A stretch of 53,207 nt of DNA from JAGVJT01 sp964513205 (GCA_964513205.1 CAZELP010000012.1:1-53207), one strand, 5' to 3'; counted from the first letter of the stretch, positions 7,663 to 17,457 are shown. Numbers and translations: made by a program. Notes: generated by a model from the letters alone, not told the origin.

Positions 7663-7699
7663 GCCCTGAGGAGCGTGCGTAGCACGCGTCTCAAAGGGC
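7663..7699. repeat. Palindromic intergenic repeat
   Basis: An imperfect hairpin has outer arms gccctgag (7663-7670) and ctcaaagggc (7690-7699) and inner arms gcgtgc/gcacgc. It resembles the dispersed palindromic repeats (core GCCCTGAG...AAGGGC) seen in many gammaproteobacterial genomes. It could also act as a terminator-like barrier. Confidence 0.55.
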
Positions 7700-7742
7700 T
7701 TGCTAAGCTGCTAATCAAAAATTGGTTTGTTTATACACAACA

Positions 7743-8582
7743 TCATCGAGCTGTTTTATCTAAACCTTGTAACTGAATTTCATCATCGCCTATTCTTTCT
7801 ATTGATTCGTTTTGAAAAAACGTTTGTTTTTTCAATTGAGCGTAAATAAGGCTGCCATTCCAAATTTTTTCATTGATTTTATTTAGTATTGTTTGAAATG
7901 TGTCTCTGACAACACTGATCGTCTCCGACTCAAACTCGAGTAACAAACTTTCTTTTAATGTATCAAGTCGCTTCAAAAAAAGATCATACCAACGTTGATA
8001 CTTATCCCACAAATCAAATTCCCCGATAATTTCCCAACCAGATTGGTTTAACCATGTTTTCAACTCCGTAAGCGATGGCGGACACATTGGTTTATTAGCA
8101 AAATCAACAATCGGATGTCTATCTTCATCTAAGAGAACATAATCACTAATTGCAATAATGGCGCCAGGTTGAGCAATACGCGATAATTTATGAAATATTT
8201 CTTGCTGTGATGAGCTCTCAAGTGCATACAAAACACTGAAAAAATAAATCAGATCAAACTGTTGATTGCCGATTTGCTCTATTGCATCAACATTACAACG
8301 ATGAAAAACAACATCCGGATAGTGATCTTTAGCATATTCAATTGCTTGAGTCTCGATATCAATGCCGTTTATGAGTAATGGTGACGACGACGACAATTTT
8401 TGTCGAACATACTCTGCAGTTCCACCTCGCCCACAACCGACATCTAAGATATGCTTAAAATGAGGGTGCTCAAAACGAGCCAGCTGTTCTAAAAAAATGT
8501 CTATTGCTTCCGTGTCACCTGGATGCGCATAATCCCCTTCTCGCAGACGTGCTAATAAAATTCTTGGATTACGTTCTTTCAT
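7743..8582 (-). CDS. Class I SAM-dependent methyltransferase
   Basis: This 279-residue protein has motif I LDVGCGRGGTAEYV (near residue 42), a motif II acidic residue in INGIDIET, and QQFDLIYFFSVLYAL as the motif IV region. This is the standard Rossmann-like methyltransferase fold. The C-terminal half (about residues 170-279) is helical and charged and gives no clue to the substrate. It stands alone between the palindromic repeat and katG. The substrate is unknown; small molecules are most common for this layout. Confidence 0.75.
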   Translation of the reverse strand: MKERNPRILLARLREGDYAHPGDTEAIDIFLEQLARFEHPHFKHILDVGCGRGGTAEYVRQKLSSSSPLLINGIDIETQAIEYAKDHYPDVVFHRCNVDAIEQIGNQQFDLIYFFSVLYALESSSQQEIFHKLSRIAQPGAIIAISDYVLLDEDRHPIVDFANKPMCPPSLTELKTWLNQSGWEIIGEFDLWDKYQRWYDLFLKRLDTLKESLLLEFESETISVVRDTFQTILNKINEKIWNGSLIYAQLKKQTFFQNESIERIGDDEIQLQGLDKTAR

Positions 8583-8665
8583 TTATTCAATTTCCTTGCA
8601 TTTAAAACATTACCTCGTGATAGGCGAAACCAAGAAAAACTTCGAAAGAGAGGCGATAATAGATT

Positions 8666-10813
8666 TCAAATCAATCGATCTGCATTCATGACTTTACTCC
8701 AAACGGCAACAAAATCCCGAATAAATTTTTCTTGATTGTCATCTTGAGCGTAGCATTCAGTGTATGCTCGCAAAATCGAATTTGAACCAAAAATAAGATC
8801 GACTCTTGTTGCAGTCCATTTGACATCGCCATTTTTACGATCGCATATTTCATAATAACCGGCTGTTGTCTCTTTCCAAAAATATTGCATATCAGTCATA
8901 TTGACAAAAAAGTCGTTTGTTAACACACCAGGTCTATCCGTTAAGACCCCATGAGGACTTCCCCCATAATTTGTATTCAACACTCGCATACCACCTATCA
9001 ATACGGTCATCTCAGGACCAGTTAACCCCATCAGCTCAGTTCTGTCCAACATAAGCTCTTCTGCTGGAACATGCATCCCCTCTTTCAACCAATTGCGATA
9101 CGCATCATGCAATGGCTCCAAAACAGCAAAAGAATCAACATCTGTCATTTCTTGTAGGGCATCACCACGTCCTGGGATAAACGGTACTAAGTACGAAAAT
9201 CCAGCGGCTTTTATTGCACGCTCAACTCCGACATTACCAGCCAGAACAATCGTATCGGCTATACTCGCTCCACAATCCATTGCAATAGGCTCCAGCACAT
9301 CAAGCACGCGCTTTAAACGCAAAGGTTCGTTCCCTTGCCAATCTTTTTGTGGTGCAAGCCGAATACGAGCTCCATTTGCTCCACCTCGTTTATCAGAAGA
9401 ACGAAAAGTCCTTGCGCTATCCCATGCGGTTGTGACCAAATCAGAAATAGAAAGCGAAGAGGCCTCTATTCGTTTTTTTAACTGATTGACATCGTATGCT
9501 GTACTTCCTTGAGGCACCGGATCTTGCCAAATTAAATCCTCTTTGGGGACATAAGGACCAAAATAACGCGATTTAGGTCCCATGTCTCGATGGGTTAATT
9601 TAAACCACGCACGTGCAAATGTCTCTGAAAAATAAGCTGGATCTTGATAAAAACGCTCGGATATTTTTCTATAAATTGGATCTTTCGCCATTGCCATGTC
9701 CGCGTCCGTCATAATTGGATTGAGACGAATCGCAGGATCTTCAACATCTTGAGGTTTGTCCAATTCTTCAATCTGAACAGGTTCCCACTGATAAGCACCG
9801 GCCACTGAGCGCTTCAATGTCCACTCATGCTCTAAAAGCATTTTAAAATAGCCGTTATCCCAGCGCGTCGGATGGGTCGTCCAAGCTCCCTCAATTCCAC
9901 TTGAAATTGTATCTCGACCAACACCTCTTGTTGTATGGTTGATCCACCCTAATCCCTGATCACAAAGAAAAGCTCCCTCAGGCTCTGGCCCAAGCAATTT
10001 TGGATCGCCATTGCCATGACATTTTCCAACCGTATGACCACCGGCAGTTAAAGCCACCGTTTCCTCATCATTCATGCCCATTCTGGCGAAAGTTTCTCGA
10101 ACTTGTTGTGCTGTTTTGATTGGATCAGGCTGACCATTTACGCCTTGTGGATTCACATAAATAAGCCCCATCTGAACAGCAGCAAGAGGATTTTCCATTG
10201 TCGATGGATGAGAAACTGATTCATAACGAGCCTCACTTGGTTCAAGCCATTTTTTTTCTGGCCCCCAGTAAGTTTGATCCTCTGGATGCCAAATGTCTTC
10301 TCGTCCAAATGCAAAACCAAATGTCTTTAGTCCCATCGATTCGTAGGCCACCGTGCCGGAAAAAACAATTAAATCGGCCCAGCTTAAAGCATTGCCATAT
10401 TTTTTTTTGATCGGCCACAATAGACGTCTGGCCTTATCTAAATTCACATTATCAGGCCAAGAATTTAAAGGAGAAAATCGTTGGTTCCCATGACCCGCCC
10501 CTCCTCGACCATCTGCTATTCGATAAGTTCCGGCTGCATGCCAAGCCATTCGAATGAATAGTCCACCATAATGCCCCCAATCAGCAGGCCACCAAGATTG
10601 ACTGTCGGTCATTAGATTTGTGAGATCTTTCTTTAGTCCCTCAATATCAAGAGAATGCAGGGCCTGTCGATAGTCAAAACCTTTATCCATGGGATTTGTT
10701 TTAAGATCTTGTTGATGAAGAATATCAATGTTAATGGTATGAGGCCACCAATGAGCATTTGTGTTGTCGTGTGTGGTAAGACTTCCATGCATCACGGGAC
10801 ATTGACTTTTCAT
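8666..10813 (-). CDS. katG: Catalase-peroxidase
   Basis: KatG decomposes hydrogen peroxide with a heme in the N-terminal peroxidase domain. The start at ATG 10813 (MKSQCPVMHG) is chosen because AAGGAGT sits 4 bases upstream; the longer frame to 10849 lacks a site. The product is 715 residues, normal for the family. The distal triad is visible in RMAWHAAGTYR as Arg88, Trp91 and His92. The proximal histidine lies in TAGGHTVGKCHG, and the tyrosine of the Met-Tyr-Trp crosslink is in GLIYVNPQG. The duplicated C-terminal domain is complete. The protein has no signal peptide and is presumably cytoplasmic. Confidence 0.97.
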   Translation of the reverse strand: MKSQCPVMHGSLTTHDNTNAHWWPHTINIDILHQQDLKTNPMDKGFDYRQALHSLDIEGLKKDLTNLMTDSQSWWPADWGHYGGLFIRMAWHAAGTYRIADGRGGAGHGNQRFSPLNSWPDNVNLDKARRLLWPIKKKYGNALSWADLIVFSGTVAYESMGLKTFGFAFGREDIWHPEDQTYWGPEKKWLEPSEARYESVSHPSTMENPLAAVQMGLIYVNPQGVNGQPDPIKTAQQVRETFARMGMNDEETVALTAGGHTVGKCHGNGDPKLLGPEPEGAFLCDQGLGWINHTTRGVGRDTISSGIEGAWTTHPTRWDNGYFKMLLEHEWTLKRSVAGAYQWEPVQIEELDKPQDVEDPAIRLNPIMTDADMAMAKDPIYRKISERFYQDPAYFSETFARAWFKLTHRDMGPKSRYFGPYVPKEDLIWQDPVPQGSTAYDVNQLKKRIEASSLSISDLVTTAWDSARTFRSSDKRGGANGARIRLAPQKDWQGNEPLRLKRVLDVLEPIAMDCGASIADTIVLAGNVGVERAIKAAGFSYLVPFIPGRGDALQEMTDVDSFAVLEPLHDAYRNWLKEGMHVPAEELMLDRTELMGLTGPEMTVLIGGMRVLNTNYGGSPHGVLTDRPGVLTNDFFVNMTDMQYFWKETTAGYYEICDRKNGDVKWTATRVDLIFGSNSILRAYTECYAQDDNQEKFIRDFVAVWSKVMNADRLI

Positions 10814-10910
10814 CTTCACTCCTTGAATCAACTGTATGGTGAATATCATCGCTTAACTTTTTGAAGAGGTAAAGAGAAACAACCAACAAACCATAGAGTA
10901 AATTAACATC

Positions 10911-10916
10911 TATAAT
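10911..10916 (+). promoter_or_regulatory. Candidate -10 box for the GNAT gene
   Basis: A perfect TATAAT lies 33 bases upstream of the ATG at 10950, inside the small palindrome ATCTATAATTTAGAT. There is no good -35 box at 17 bases. Confidence 0.35.
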
Positions 10917-10949
10917 TTAGATTAAGTAAATCAATTGAAAGAGAAAATC

Positions 10950-11399
10950 ATGATATTAATCAGAAAAGCAGAAAAACAAGACGCCCCTTCTTTACAAAAA
11001 CTCCTCGCTCAAATGGGAGAAAATTATCAACGCACCATCAATCAAATTGAAGAGCGCATCACATCGTTCAATGCACCAATGCACGAGCTTTTGATTGCAG
11101 AAAAAGAAGGTGAAATTTTAGGATTGATTGCGTTTGGCTGTTACCATCAATTTAGACTTCAAGGCTGCTGTTGTCACATTGACACACTTGTCGTTGATAA
11201 GGCTTCTAGAGGTTTGGGTATTGGAAAAATGCTCATTCAAAAAGCCGAAGAATATGCGCAAAAAAAGGAAGCAACTGAAATTGAACTCACCACAGCAAAT
11301 TACCGCAGAGCACATGGAACACATGCTTTTTATAAATCGATTGGGTATCGAGATCATCTGGAGATTGATTGCACTTATTTTGTCAAACAGAAAGAATAG
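10950..11399 (+). CDS. GNAT-family N-acetyltransferase
   Basis: The start at ATG 10950 (MILIRKAEKQD) is preferred to an upstream TTG at 10935; GAAAGAG precedes it. The 149-residue product is a single GNAT domain. It begins IRKAEKQDAPSLQKLL and has the acetyl-CoA-binding core IDTLVVDKASRGLGIGKML (motif A with RGLGIG). The end is AHGTHAFYKSIGYRD, the usual FYxxxGF-type region. GNAT enzymes transfer acetyl groups from acetyl-CoA to amines; the substrate is not predictable. It is divergent from katG and convergent with the rplI operon. Confidence 0.88.
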   Translation: MILIRKAEKQDAPSLQKLLAQMGENYQRTINQIEERITSFNAPMHELLIAEKEGEILGLIAFGCYHQFRLQGCCCHIDTLVVDKASRGLGIGKMLIQKAEEYAQKKEATEIELTTANYRRAHGTHAFYKSIGYRDHLEIDCTYFVKQKE

Positions 11400-11431
11400 T
11401 ATTTTCTCTGTTTGTCATGTATCGCTCACGT

Positions 11432-11490
11432 AAAAAAAGCCCCACACGCCATCAAATAAATTTCAAATATTCTGATGGCCTGTGGGGCTT
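11432..11490 (-). terminator. Rho-independent terminator of the rpsF-rpsR-rplI operon
   Basis: The arms at 11437-11454 (AAGCCCCACAcGCCATCA) and 11473-11490 pair almost perfectly. On the minus strand the stem is followed by a run of seven T. It lies just downstream of rplI. Confidence 0.88.
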
Positions 11491-11508
11491 GACGTTCCAA
11501 CCAAAAAA

Positions 11509-11958
11509 TTATTTTTGTGGGACAATCTCAAGCTTTAATGTTGCAATCACATCGCTGTGCAACTGAATTTCAATTTCATATGCACCAACAGCATACAAAG
11601 GACCTTCTGGCATGCTGATTTCGCGCTTGCTGATTGCGACTGATTTTGCAGTCAAAGCATCTTTGATTTCAGACACACCAACAGAACCAAACAACTTTCC
11701 TTCGTCGCTTGCTTGAGCAGCAATCACGATCGTAAGGTTGTTGATTACTTCTGCACGCTCTTGAGCTGAAGCCAATGCAGTCTCGGCTTTTTTCTCAAGC
11801 TCAGCACGACGTTGTTCAAACAAAGCAACATTGCTTTGTGTCGCAAACACAGCTTTTCCTTGAGGAATAAGGTAGTTACGGGCATAACCTGGCTTCACAT
11901 AAACAGTTTCACCCAATGCACCTAAATTTCTAACTTTTTCTAATAAAATGACATTCAT
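11509..11958 (-). CDS. rplI: 50S ribosomal protein L9
   Basis: The 149 residues match the usual L9 length. The N-terminal domain MNVILLEKVRNLGALGETV plus KPGYARNYLIPQGKA is diagnostic, followed by the long connecting helix and a C-terminal domain that ends with LKLEIVPQK. It is the last gene of the rpsF-rpsR-DUF2232-rplI operon, with a terminator directly downstream. L9 sits at the base of the L1 stalk. Confidence 0.97.
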   Translation of the reverse strand: MNVILLEKVRNLGALGETVYVKPGYARNYLIPQGKAVFATQSNVALFEQRRAELEKKAETALASAQERAEVINNLTIVIAAQASDEGKLFGSVGVSEIKDALTAKSVAISKREISMPEGPLYAVGAYEIEIQLHSDVIATLKLEIVPQK

Positions 11959-11969
11959 TTTTAATCCCC

Positions 11970-12881
11970 TTACATGGTATTTCTAGCGCGCTCTGCTAAA
12001 AACAACCGACAATTAACTAAACTATCTAAACAGCCCAGCAATACGTAAACCAGCATAATTCCTTTGACCATAAAAAAAAATGGCAGCATCAACAACAACG
12101 TCATTTTCCAGGGTTTTAGATGCGAAAAGGCAAATGCAATCAAACTTAACCCTGCTAAAGCAAAGTAAAGCAATAACATCGGCAAACCGTTCATCGCCAA
12201 CGTATGATCGGCATAAGCAGCCACACCTAAGACAGCTAGCACAACTAGCCCGTACTTATCGCCACGAAAATTTAACATTTCTTGACGAAAACCACCTGGG
12301 TAAAATAACTGCGCCTGCAAAGATCGCGCGAATCCAATCGGAGTCACAAGTGCCGCGATTAAACAAGCACTTTGAACACCAAAAAGGTAGTTAGCCGCCA
12401 CCGTCACAGAAATATGCTTCGCATGCCAAGCGTCTAATAAAGCAACGCCTGCATCGAGATTACGAAGTATGCTTTCAAGATACATCCACTGTGCATCAAT
12501 CAACTTTGGCAACGCCAAATGAATCAATATGGCGGCCATCATCAATGCACAGAAAAAAAACGAGGCAACGGCTTTCCAGCTGTTTGTTGCACGCAGCACA
12601 AGTGCCGCAAGGAAACAAGGAACAACTTGAATCAAAGCATCAACCACAGCCACCGTCCACACAGTAGACATTAATCCCACCAATGTATGCGCAGTTATCG
12701 CAGGCATGACCAACAAGCTAGCTTGTTTTGTCCCTTTTCTCAAAGCGACCAACGACAAGATAGTCATCGCCAGCCACGACATGTAAGGGATCAAAGTCAA
12801 AGCAACGACAGCCACAAGCGCATATCGCTCATGCTCTAGCGTTTTACGAACTTGCTGTAGAATAAAGCCGTCTCGTTTCAT
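11970..12881 (-). CDS. DUF2232-type multi-pass membrane protein
   Basis: This 303-residue protein is almost entirely hydrophobic, with about eight predicted membrane segments (for example ALVAVVALTLIPYMSWLAMT and LLLMLPFFFMVKGIMLVYVLL). A membrane protein of the DUF2232 (YybS-like) group is often found between rpsR and rplI, and it occupies that place here, 10 bases from each neighbour. Its function is not established. The start has no strong ribosome-binding site, so translation may be coupled to rpsR. Confidence 0.75.
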   Translation of the reverse strand: MKRDGFILQQVRKTLEHERYALVAVVALTLIPYMSWLAMTILSLVALRKGTKQASLLVMPAITAHTLVGLMSTVWTVAVVDALIQVVPCFLAALVLRATNSWKAVASFFFCALMMAAILIHLALPKLIDAQWMYLESILRNLDAGVALLDAWHAKHISVTVAANYLFGVQSACLIAALVTPIGFARSLQAQLFYPGGFRQEMLNFRGDKYGLVVLAVLGVAAYADHTLAMNGLPMLLLYFALAGLSLIAFAFSHLKPWKMTLLLMLPFFFMVKGIMLVYVLLGCLDSLVNCRLFLAERARNTM

Positions 12882-12891
12882 AAAGATTGGA

Positions 12892-13119
12892 TTATCTATG
12901 GCTATCGCAATAAGGCATCAACGCCAAAAAGCGCGCTAACTTAATCGCACTTGAAATATCACGTTGCATACGCGCAGAAGCACCAGTGATTCGAGAAGGA
13001 ATAATTTTTCCTGTTTCACTGATATAGTTTTTCAAAAGACCAACGTCTTTGTAATCAATGGTCATTACACCATTTTCACTAGAACGGGCAACTTTTTTAC
13101 GACGAGAAAATGTACTCAT
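12892..13119 (-). CDS. rpsR: 30S ribosomal protein S18
   Basis: The start at ATG 13119 (MSTFSRRKKVAR) is set by AGGAG 6 bases upstream; the frame extends further to 13134, but without a site. The 75-residue product has the S18 core IDYKDVGLLKNYISETGKI and PSRITGASARMQRDISSAIKLARF. S18 pairs with S6 on the 30S platform, and rpsF lies directly upstream. Confidence 0.97.
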   Translation of the reverse strand: MSTFSRRKKVARSSENGVMTIDYKDVGLLKNYISETGKIIPSRITGASARMQRDISSAIKLARFLALMPYCDSHR

Positions 13120-13147
13120 GGAATTCTCCTTCAAAATGCTCTATATA

Positions 13148-13474
13148 CTATTCTTTTTCTTTCTTCATCATCACAGATTCAGTTGTGATGGGGCCTTTGC
13201 GCTGAAGAATAAGATTTCTTAAAATGGCATCGTTGTATTTGAATGCATTTTTTAGTTCGTCTAACGCTTCTTGAGAGCACTCAACGTTCATTAAGATATA
13301 GTGAGCTTTATGAAGATCGTTGATTGGATAAGCCAATTGTCGGCGCCCCCAATCTTCTTTTCGATGAATTTTTCCATCGTGTTTTTGAATCATTGCTTCA
13401 TAGCGCTCAACCATGGCAGGAACCTGCTCACTCTGGTCAGGATGCGCAAGAAACACAATTTCATAATGTCTCAT
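13148..13474 (-). CDS. rpsF: 30S ribosomal protein S6
   Basis: The 108-residue product begins MRHYEIVFLAHPDQSEQV, a classic S6 start, and contains KIHRKEDWGRRQLAYPI and KAHYILMNVE. An AAGGAG site precedes the ATG. It is the first gene of the ribosomal operon and lies 28 bases from rpsR. The C-terminus ends in a charged MMKKEKE tail without the glutamate run known from E. coli. Confidence 0.97.
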   Translation of the reverse strand: MRHYEIVFLAHPDQSEQVPAMVERYEAMIQKHDGKIHRKEDWGRRQLAYPINDLHKAHYILMNVECSQEALDELKNAFKYNDAILRNLILQRKGPITTESVMMKKEKE

Positions 13475-13556
13475 ACAAATTCTCCTTGTGGATTATAGCC
13501 TTCGGACGTACACTTCGCGCATACACCTGCGTAAGGCAAGGTTAAAAAAACACGAC

Positions 13557-13585
13557 ATATTAACCGATTTATAACCAGAGAGCAA
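13557..13585 (-). promoter_or_regulatory. Putative promoter of the rpsF operon
   Basis: On the minus strand TTGCTC (13585-13580) and TAATAT (13562-13557) are spaced by 17 bases, giving a 5' leader of about 75 bases before rpsF. A TATAAT at 13497-13492 is too close to the start codon to be preferred. Confidence 0.5.
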
Positions 13586-13595
13586 TGCGTTATTT

Positions 13596-15461
13596 ATGAG
13601 TTTACTCACATTAAATCAAGTTAGTCTTCAATTGGCAGAAAATACCATTCTAAAAAATGCAAGTTTGACACTGCATGCTAAAGATAGAATTGCATTGATT
13701 GGCCGAAATGGAGCCGGAAAATCGACTCTTATTAAAATGCTTCAAGGAGACATCATTCCTGATGCAGGTCAAATTCATAAAAAAAATCAATTGCGGATTG
13801 CTGGATTAATCCAGCATGTTCCAGATGGAAAAAATGCCCATGTATACGATTTTTTATGTGGAGAACTGGGTGACATTGGAACCGTGCTTATCGATTACTA
13901 TGACGCACTTCGCACCGAAAACATACACCAACAAACGCTTTGCGAAGAACAAATAGAAGCACATCATGCGTGGCATCTTCTTCCACAAATAGACTCCATG
14001 GCCACGCATTTGGGGCTTAATTTAAACACTCCAATTTCGGATTTATCTGGCGGAATGAAACGACGCGCCTTATTAGGTGCGGCTTTGCTCAAGGCACCTG
14101 AACTTCTCTTGCTCGATGAACCGACCAACCACCTCGATGTCGACAGTATTGAGTGGCTTGAGTCTTACCTTGCACAATATCAAGGTGCCATCGTACTGGT
14201 CACGCATGACCGAGCATTTTTGAATAAAGTCGCCAATCGAATCGTTGAACTGGACAGAGGAACTCTATATGCACACGATTGTGATTATAAAACCTACCTG
14301 GAAAGGCGAGAATCCATTCGTGAGGCTGAAGCTAAAGAAAATGCTTTATTTGACAAGCACTTAAAACAAGAAGAAGCATGGATAAGACAAGGTATAGAAG
14401 CAAGACGCACAAGAAATGAAGGTCGTGTCAGACGGTTAAAAGCACTTCGAAAAGCGCACCAAGAACGTAAAGATGCGCTTGGAAAAGTCAAAAAAATAGC
14501 AGTTGACAGTGCTTATTCAAGTAAAATTGTGATCGAAGCAGAACAAGTTTCGTATACATACGAAAAAAAATCGATTATACGAGATTTTTCTCTTCTACTC
14601 TCTCGGGGAGATAAACTCGGTATCATCGGCCCGAATGGATGCGGCAAAACAACCTTGGTTCGGTTGTTGCTTGGAGAAATTCTTCCTGATAGTGGCGATA
14701 TTCGAAGAGCATCTACCCTGGAAATTGGTTATTTTGATCAACTTCGTCAACAATTGGATGAACAAGACACCGTTCTAAATAATGTTGCAGATGGTGCTGA
14801 TTTTGTCACAATCAACGGACAACGAAGACACGTTGCAAGCTATTTACGTGATTTTCTATTCTCCCCAGAACGATTCAATCAACCCGTTTTTTCACTTTCT
14901 GGCGGGGAAAAAAATCGACTATTATTAGCAAAATTATTGGCGAAACCGATCAACCTTCTGGTGATGGATGAGCCCACCAATGATTTGGACATAGAGACAT
15001 TAGAAATATTAGAAAATATGCTTGTAGAATACGCTGGAACACTGTTAGTGATCAGCCATGACCGCGCTTTTTTAAATCACATCACCAGCAGTCTTTTGGT
15101 CTATGAGTCTTCAAAATTTAACGAGTATATTGGCGGATATGACGATTATTTAAGAGTCAAAGCCACACGCGCAGAATCAATTAAAAAAACCACCGCAAAA
15201 ACAGCTGCAGTTACCAATAAAATCAAACGTGTTCGACTGTCGTACCAAGAGCAACGCGAATTAGATGCTATTCCACAAGAGATTGAGCAGCTGGAAATGC
15301 AAATTAGTCAATCTCATCAAATGATGCTTGAAAGCGACTTTTATCAAAAAACGGCTGAAGAAATCGTAACATTTAATACCACGCTCAAAGCATTGGAAGA
15401 TAAATTGGCGACACTGTATACACGCTGGGAGATCTTAGAAGAAAAACAATCTTCGCCATAG
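13596..15461 (+). CDS. uup: ABC-F family ATPase Uup
   Basis: This 621-residue protein has two ABC ATPase domains and no membrane segments. Walker A motifs are GRNGAGKST (about residue 36) and GPNGCGKTT (about 349). Signature motifs are LSGGMKRR and LSGGEKNR, and the Walker B motifs are LLLLDEPTNHLD and LLVMDEPTNDLD. A basic linker lies between the domains, and the last ~80 residues form a coiled-coil C-terminal domain typical of Uup. ABC-F proteins act on the ribosome; Uup is also linked to DNA structure stability. It is divergent from the rpsF operon and appears complete. Confidence 0.9.
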   Translation: MSLLTLNQVSLQLAENTILKNASLTLHAKDRIALIGRNGAGKSTLIKMLQGDIIPDAGQIHKKNQLRIAGLIQHVPDGKNAHVYDFLCGELGDIGTVLIDYYDALRTENIHQQTLCEEQIEAHHAWHLLPQIDSMATHLGLNLNTPISDLSGGMKRRALLGAALLKAPELLLLDEPTNHLDVDSIEWLESYLAQYQGAIVLVTHDRAFLNKVANRIVELDRGTLYAHDCDYKTYLERRESIREAEAKENALFDKHLKQEEAWIRQGIEARRTRNEGRVRRLKALRKAHQERKDALGKVKKIAVDSAYSSKIVIEAEQVSYTYEKKSIIRDFSLLLSRGDKLGIIGPNGCGKTTLVRLLLGEILPDSGDIRRASTLEIGYFDQLRQQLDEQDTVLNNVADGADFVTINGQRRHVASYLRDFLFSPERFNQPVFSLSGGEKNRLLLAKLLAKPINLLVMDEPTNDLDIETLEILENMLVEYAGTLLVISHDRAFLNHITSSLLVYESSKFNEYIGGYDDYLRVKATRAESIKKTTAKTAAVTNKIKRVRLSYQEQRELDAIPQEIEQLEMQISQSHQMMLESDFYQKTAEEIVTFNTTLKALEDKLATLYTRWEILEEKQSSP

Positions 15462-15475
15462 CAAGGGCCAAAAGA

Positions 15476-15934
15476 TTAAAGACGTTTTTCTTTAAAAAAA
15501 TCACGCAACAGGCGTGCACAAGGATCTGCAAGCACGCCAGATTCCACTGTAATCCGATGATTTAATCCTTTTGTGGATAATAAATTAAATAAAGAACCAC
15601 AAGCACCAACACGCGTATCAGGTGCAGCATACACAAGCCTTGAAATACGCGCATGAACCAACGCCCCAAGACACATGTAACAAGGCTCAAGGGTCACATA
15701 AAGAGTCGTCTCTATTAAACGATAGTTGGCCACAGTACGAGCGCCATTGCGAATGGCAACCATTTCAGCATGCAAAGTGGGGTCTTGATTCTGAATGACT
15801 TGATTAAATCCAGCGCCAAGCAATATATTTGAAGGACCAACAAGCACAGCCCCGACCGGAACCTCGCCCGAGGCGAGCGCAAGACGAGCCTGTGCGTAAG
15901 CTTGCTGCATCCAATAAAGATCGATTATTCCCAT
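15476..15934 (-). CDS. tadA: tRNA-specific adenosine deaminase
   Basis: TadA converts A34 to inosine in tRNA-Arg(ACG). The 152 residues include the zinc site: His55 and catalytic Glu57 in HAEMVAIRNG, and Cys85/Cys88 in PCYMCLGALVHARI. The start ATG at 15934 overlaps the guaA stop by 10 bases, so it is coupled to guaA; a shorter start at MQQAYAQ is possible. It is the last gene of a guaB-guaA-tadA run. Confidence 0.93.
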   Translation of the reverse strand: MGIIDLYWMQQAYAQARLALASGEVPVGAVLVGPSNILLGAGFNQVIQNQDPTLHAEMVAIRNGARTVANYRLIETTLYVTLEPCYMCLGALVHARISRLVYAAPDTRVGACGSLFNLLSTKGLNHRITVESGVLADPCARLLRDFFKEKRL

Positions 15935-17457
15935 TCGATAGTTGCCGGTGGTTTTCCTGATATATCATAGACAACCCGAGAAATCCCCTTCACTTCATTG
16001 ACAATTCGATGGCTCACATGACTGAGAAAATCCCATGGCAATCTTGCCCAATGCGCCGTCATGAAATCATCTGTTACAACCGCCCTCAATGCAATGACAT
16101 CCTCATAACACCGACCATCTCCCACCACTCCAACGCTTTTGACTGGAAGATAAACGGCAAACGCTTGACTCACTGTCTCGTACAAGTCCGCGTCTTGTAA
16201 TGCCTGAATAAAAATTGCATCAGCCTGACGTAATTTTTCAATAGAACTGAGTTTGATCTCACCCAATAAACGAACTCCCAATCCAGGACCAGGGAAAGGA
16301 TGTCGATAGACCATTGCTTTGGGAAGCCCCAATTCTATTCCCATTGCACGAACCTCATCTTTAAATAGCGTACGAATCGGCTCCAACAATTTAAATGGAA
16401 GAATTTCAGGCAAACCACCCACATTGTGATGAGATTTAATCAACTCAGTTCCACCATGACCAGGAATTGCAGCAGATTCAATTACATCGGGATAAATAGT
16501 CCCTTGAGCAAACCAAGCGATATGAGAAAGTTTTTCTGCCTCTTCAACAAAGACATCAATGAATGTTTTTCCAATGATTTTACGTTTCTCTTCTGGATCA
16601 GAAACACCCTTCAAGGCCTCAAAAAAAACAGCTTGTCTCTCAACACTGATAATCGATAATCCCAGAGATTCGAACATTTTTTGAACCTGAGAAGCTTCAT
16701 TTAAACGTAGCAACCCTGTATCCACAAACACACACACCAATTGCGAACCAATTGCTCGATGCAATAAAGAAGCCACAACAGAAGAATCTACCCCACCGGA
16801 TAAAGCAAGCAACACTTTTTCCTCTTTTACAGTCGAGCGAATTGTTTCAATTGCGGTGTGAATCACATGTGAAGTTGTCCAAGAAGGAGAGGATTTGCAG
16901 ATGTCAAACACAAATTTCCTCAACAATAAAACGCCTTCTTCAGTATGAGTCACCTCTGGATGAAATTGAACACCATACCAATGACGGCGTGTATCTCCCA
17001 TTGCGGCAATAGGAGTGTCATCTGTATGACCCAAAACACTAAATCCTTCCGGCAAAACAGAAACACTATCACCATGACTCATCCATACATCAACTGGAAC
17101 AGAACGAAACAGCAATGATTGCGATTCAGGAAAAAAACGAGCATGTCCATATTCACGAATCTGCCCCGACTTGACTTCCCCTCCCAATTGCCGAGCAAGA
17201 ACCTGCATGCCATAACAAATACCGAAAATAGGCACATTCAGTTCAAAAACCCACTGTGGAATTTCAGGTGGTGATGACGCATTAACAGAGGCAGGACCAC
17301 CAGAAAGAATCACACCTAAAATGTTAAAAGCAGGCCTTTTTTCTTTGGATAATGTATAAGGATAAATTTCACAATACACCTGCATTTCCCGGACACGACG
17401 GCCAATGAGTTGAGTGTATTGCGAGCCAAAATCTAAAATCAGTAAGCCTTCATCCAT
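15925..17457 (-). CDS. guaA: GMP synthase (glutamine-hydrolysing)
   Basis: GuaA aminates XMP to GMP using glutamine and ATP. The N-terminal class I glutamine amidotransferase domain shows LDFGSQYTQLIGRRVRE and the nucleophile Cys81 in FGICYGMQ, with FHPEVTHT supplying the His/Glu of the triad. The ATP-pyrophosphatase domain carries the PP-loop ALSGGVDSSV. The C-terminal dimerisation domain ends KPPATIEWE, as is usual. The length of 510 is close to the E. coli enzyme. It lies 3 bases from guaB, in the same operon. Confidence 0.97.
   Translation of the reverse strand: MDEGLLILDFGSQYTQLIGRRVREMQVYCEIYPYTLSKEKRPAFNILGVILSGGPASVNASSPPEIPQWVFELNVPIFGICYGMQVLARQLGGEVKSGQIREYGHARFFPESQSLLFRSVPVDVWMSHGDSVSVLPEGFSVLGHTDDTPIAAMGDTRRHWYGVQFHPEVTHTEEGVLLLRKFVFDICKSSPSWTTSHVIHTAIETIRSTVKEEKVLLALSGGVDSSVVASLLHRAIGSQLVCVFVDTGLLRLNEASQVQKMFESLGLSIISVERQAVFFEALKGVSDPEEKRKIIGKTFIDVFVEEAEKLSHIAWFAQGTIYPDVIESAAIPGHGGTELIKSHHNVGGLPEILPFKLLEPIRTLFKDEVRAMGIELGLPKAMVYRHPFPGPGLGVRLLGEIKLSSIEKLRQADAIFIQALQDADLYETVSQAFAVYLPVKSVGVVGDGRCYEDVIALRAVVTDDFMTAHWARLPWDFLSHVSHRIVNEVKGISRVVYDISGKPPATIEWE

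Noticed and set aside
9093..9485. Plus-strand open frame of 130 codons inside katG
   Set aside because: Antisense shadow of katG without ribosome-binding site.
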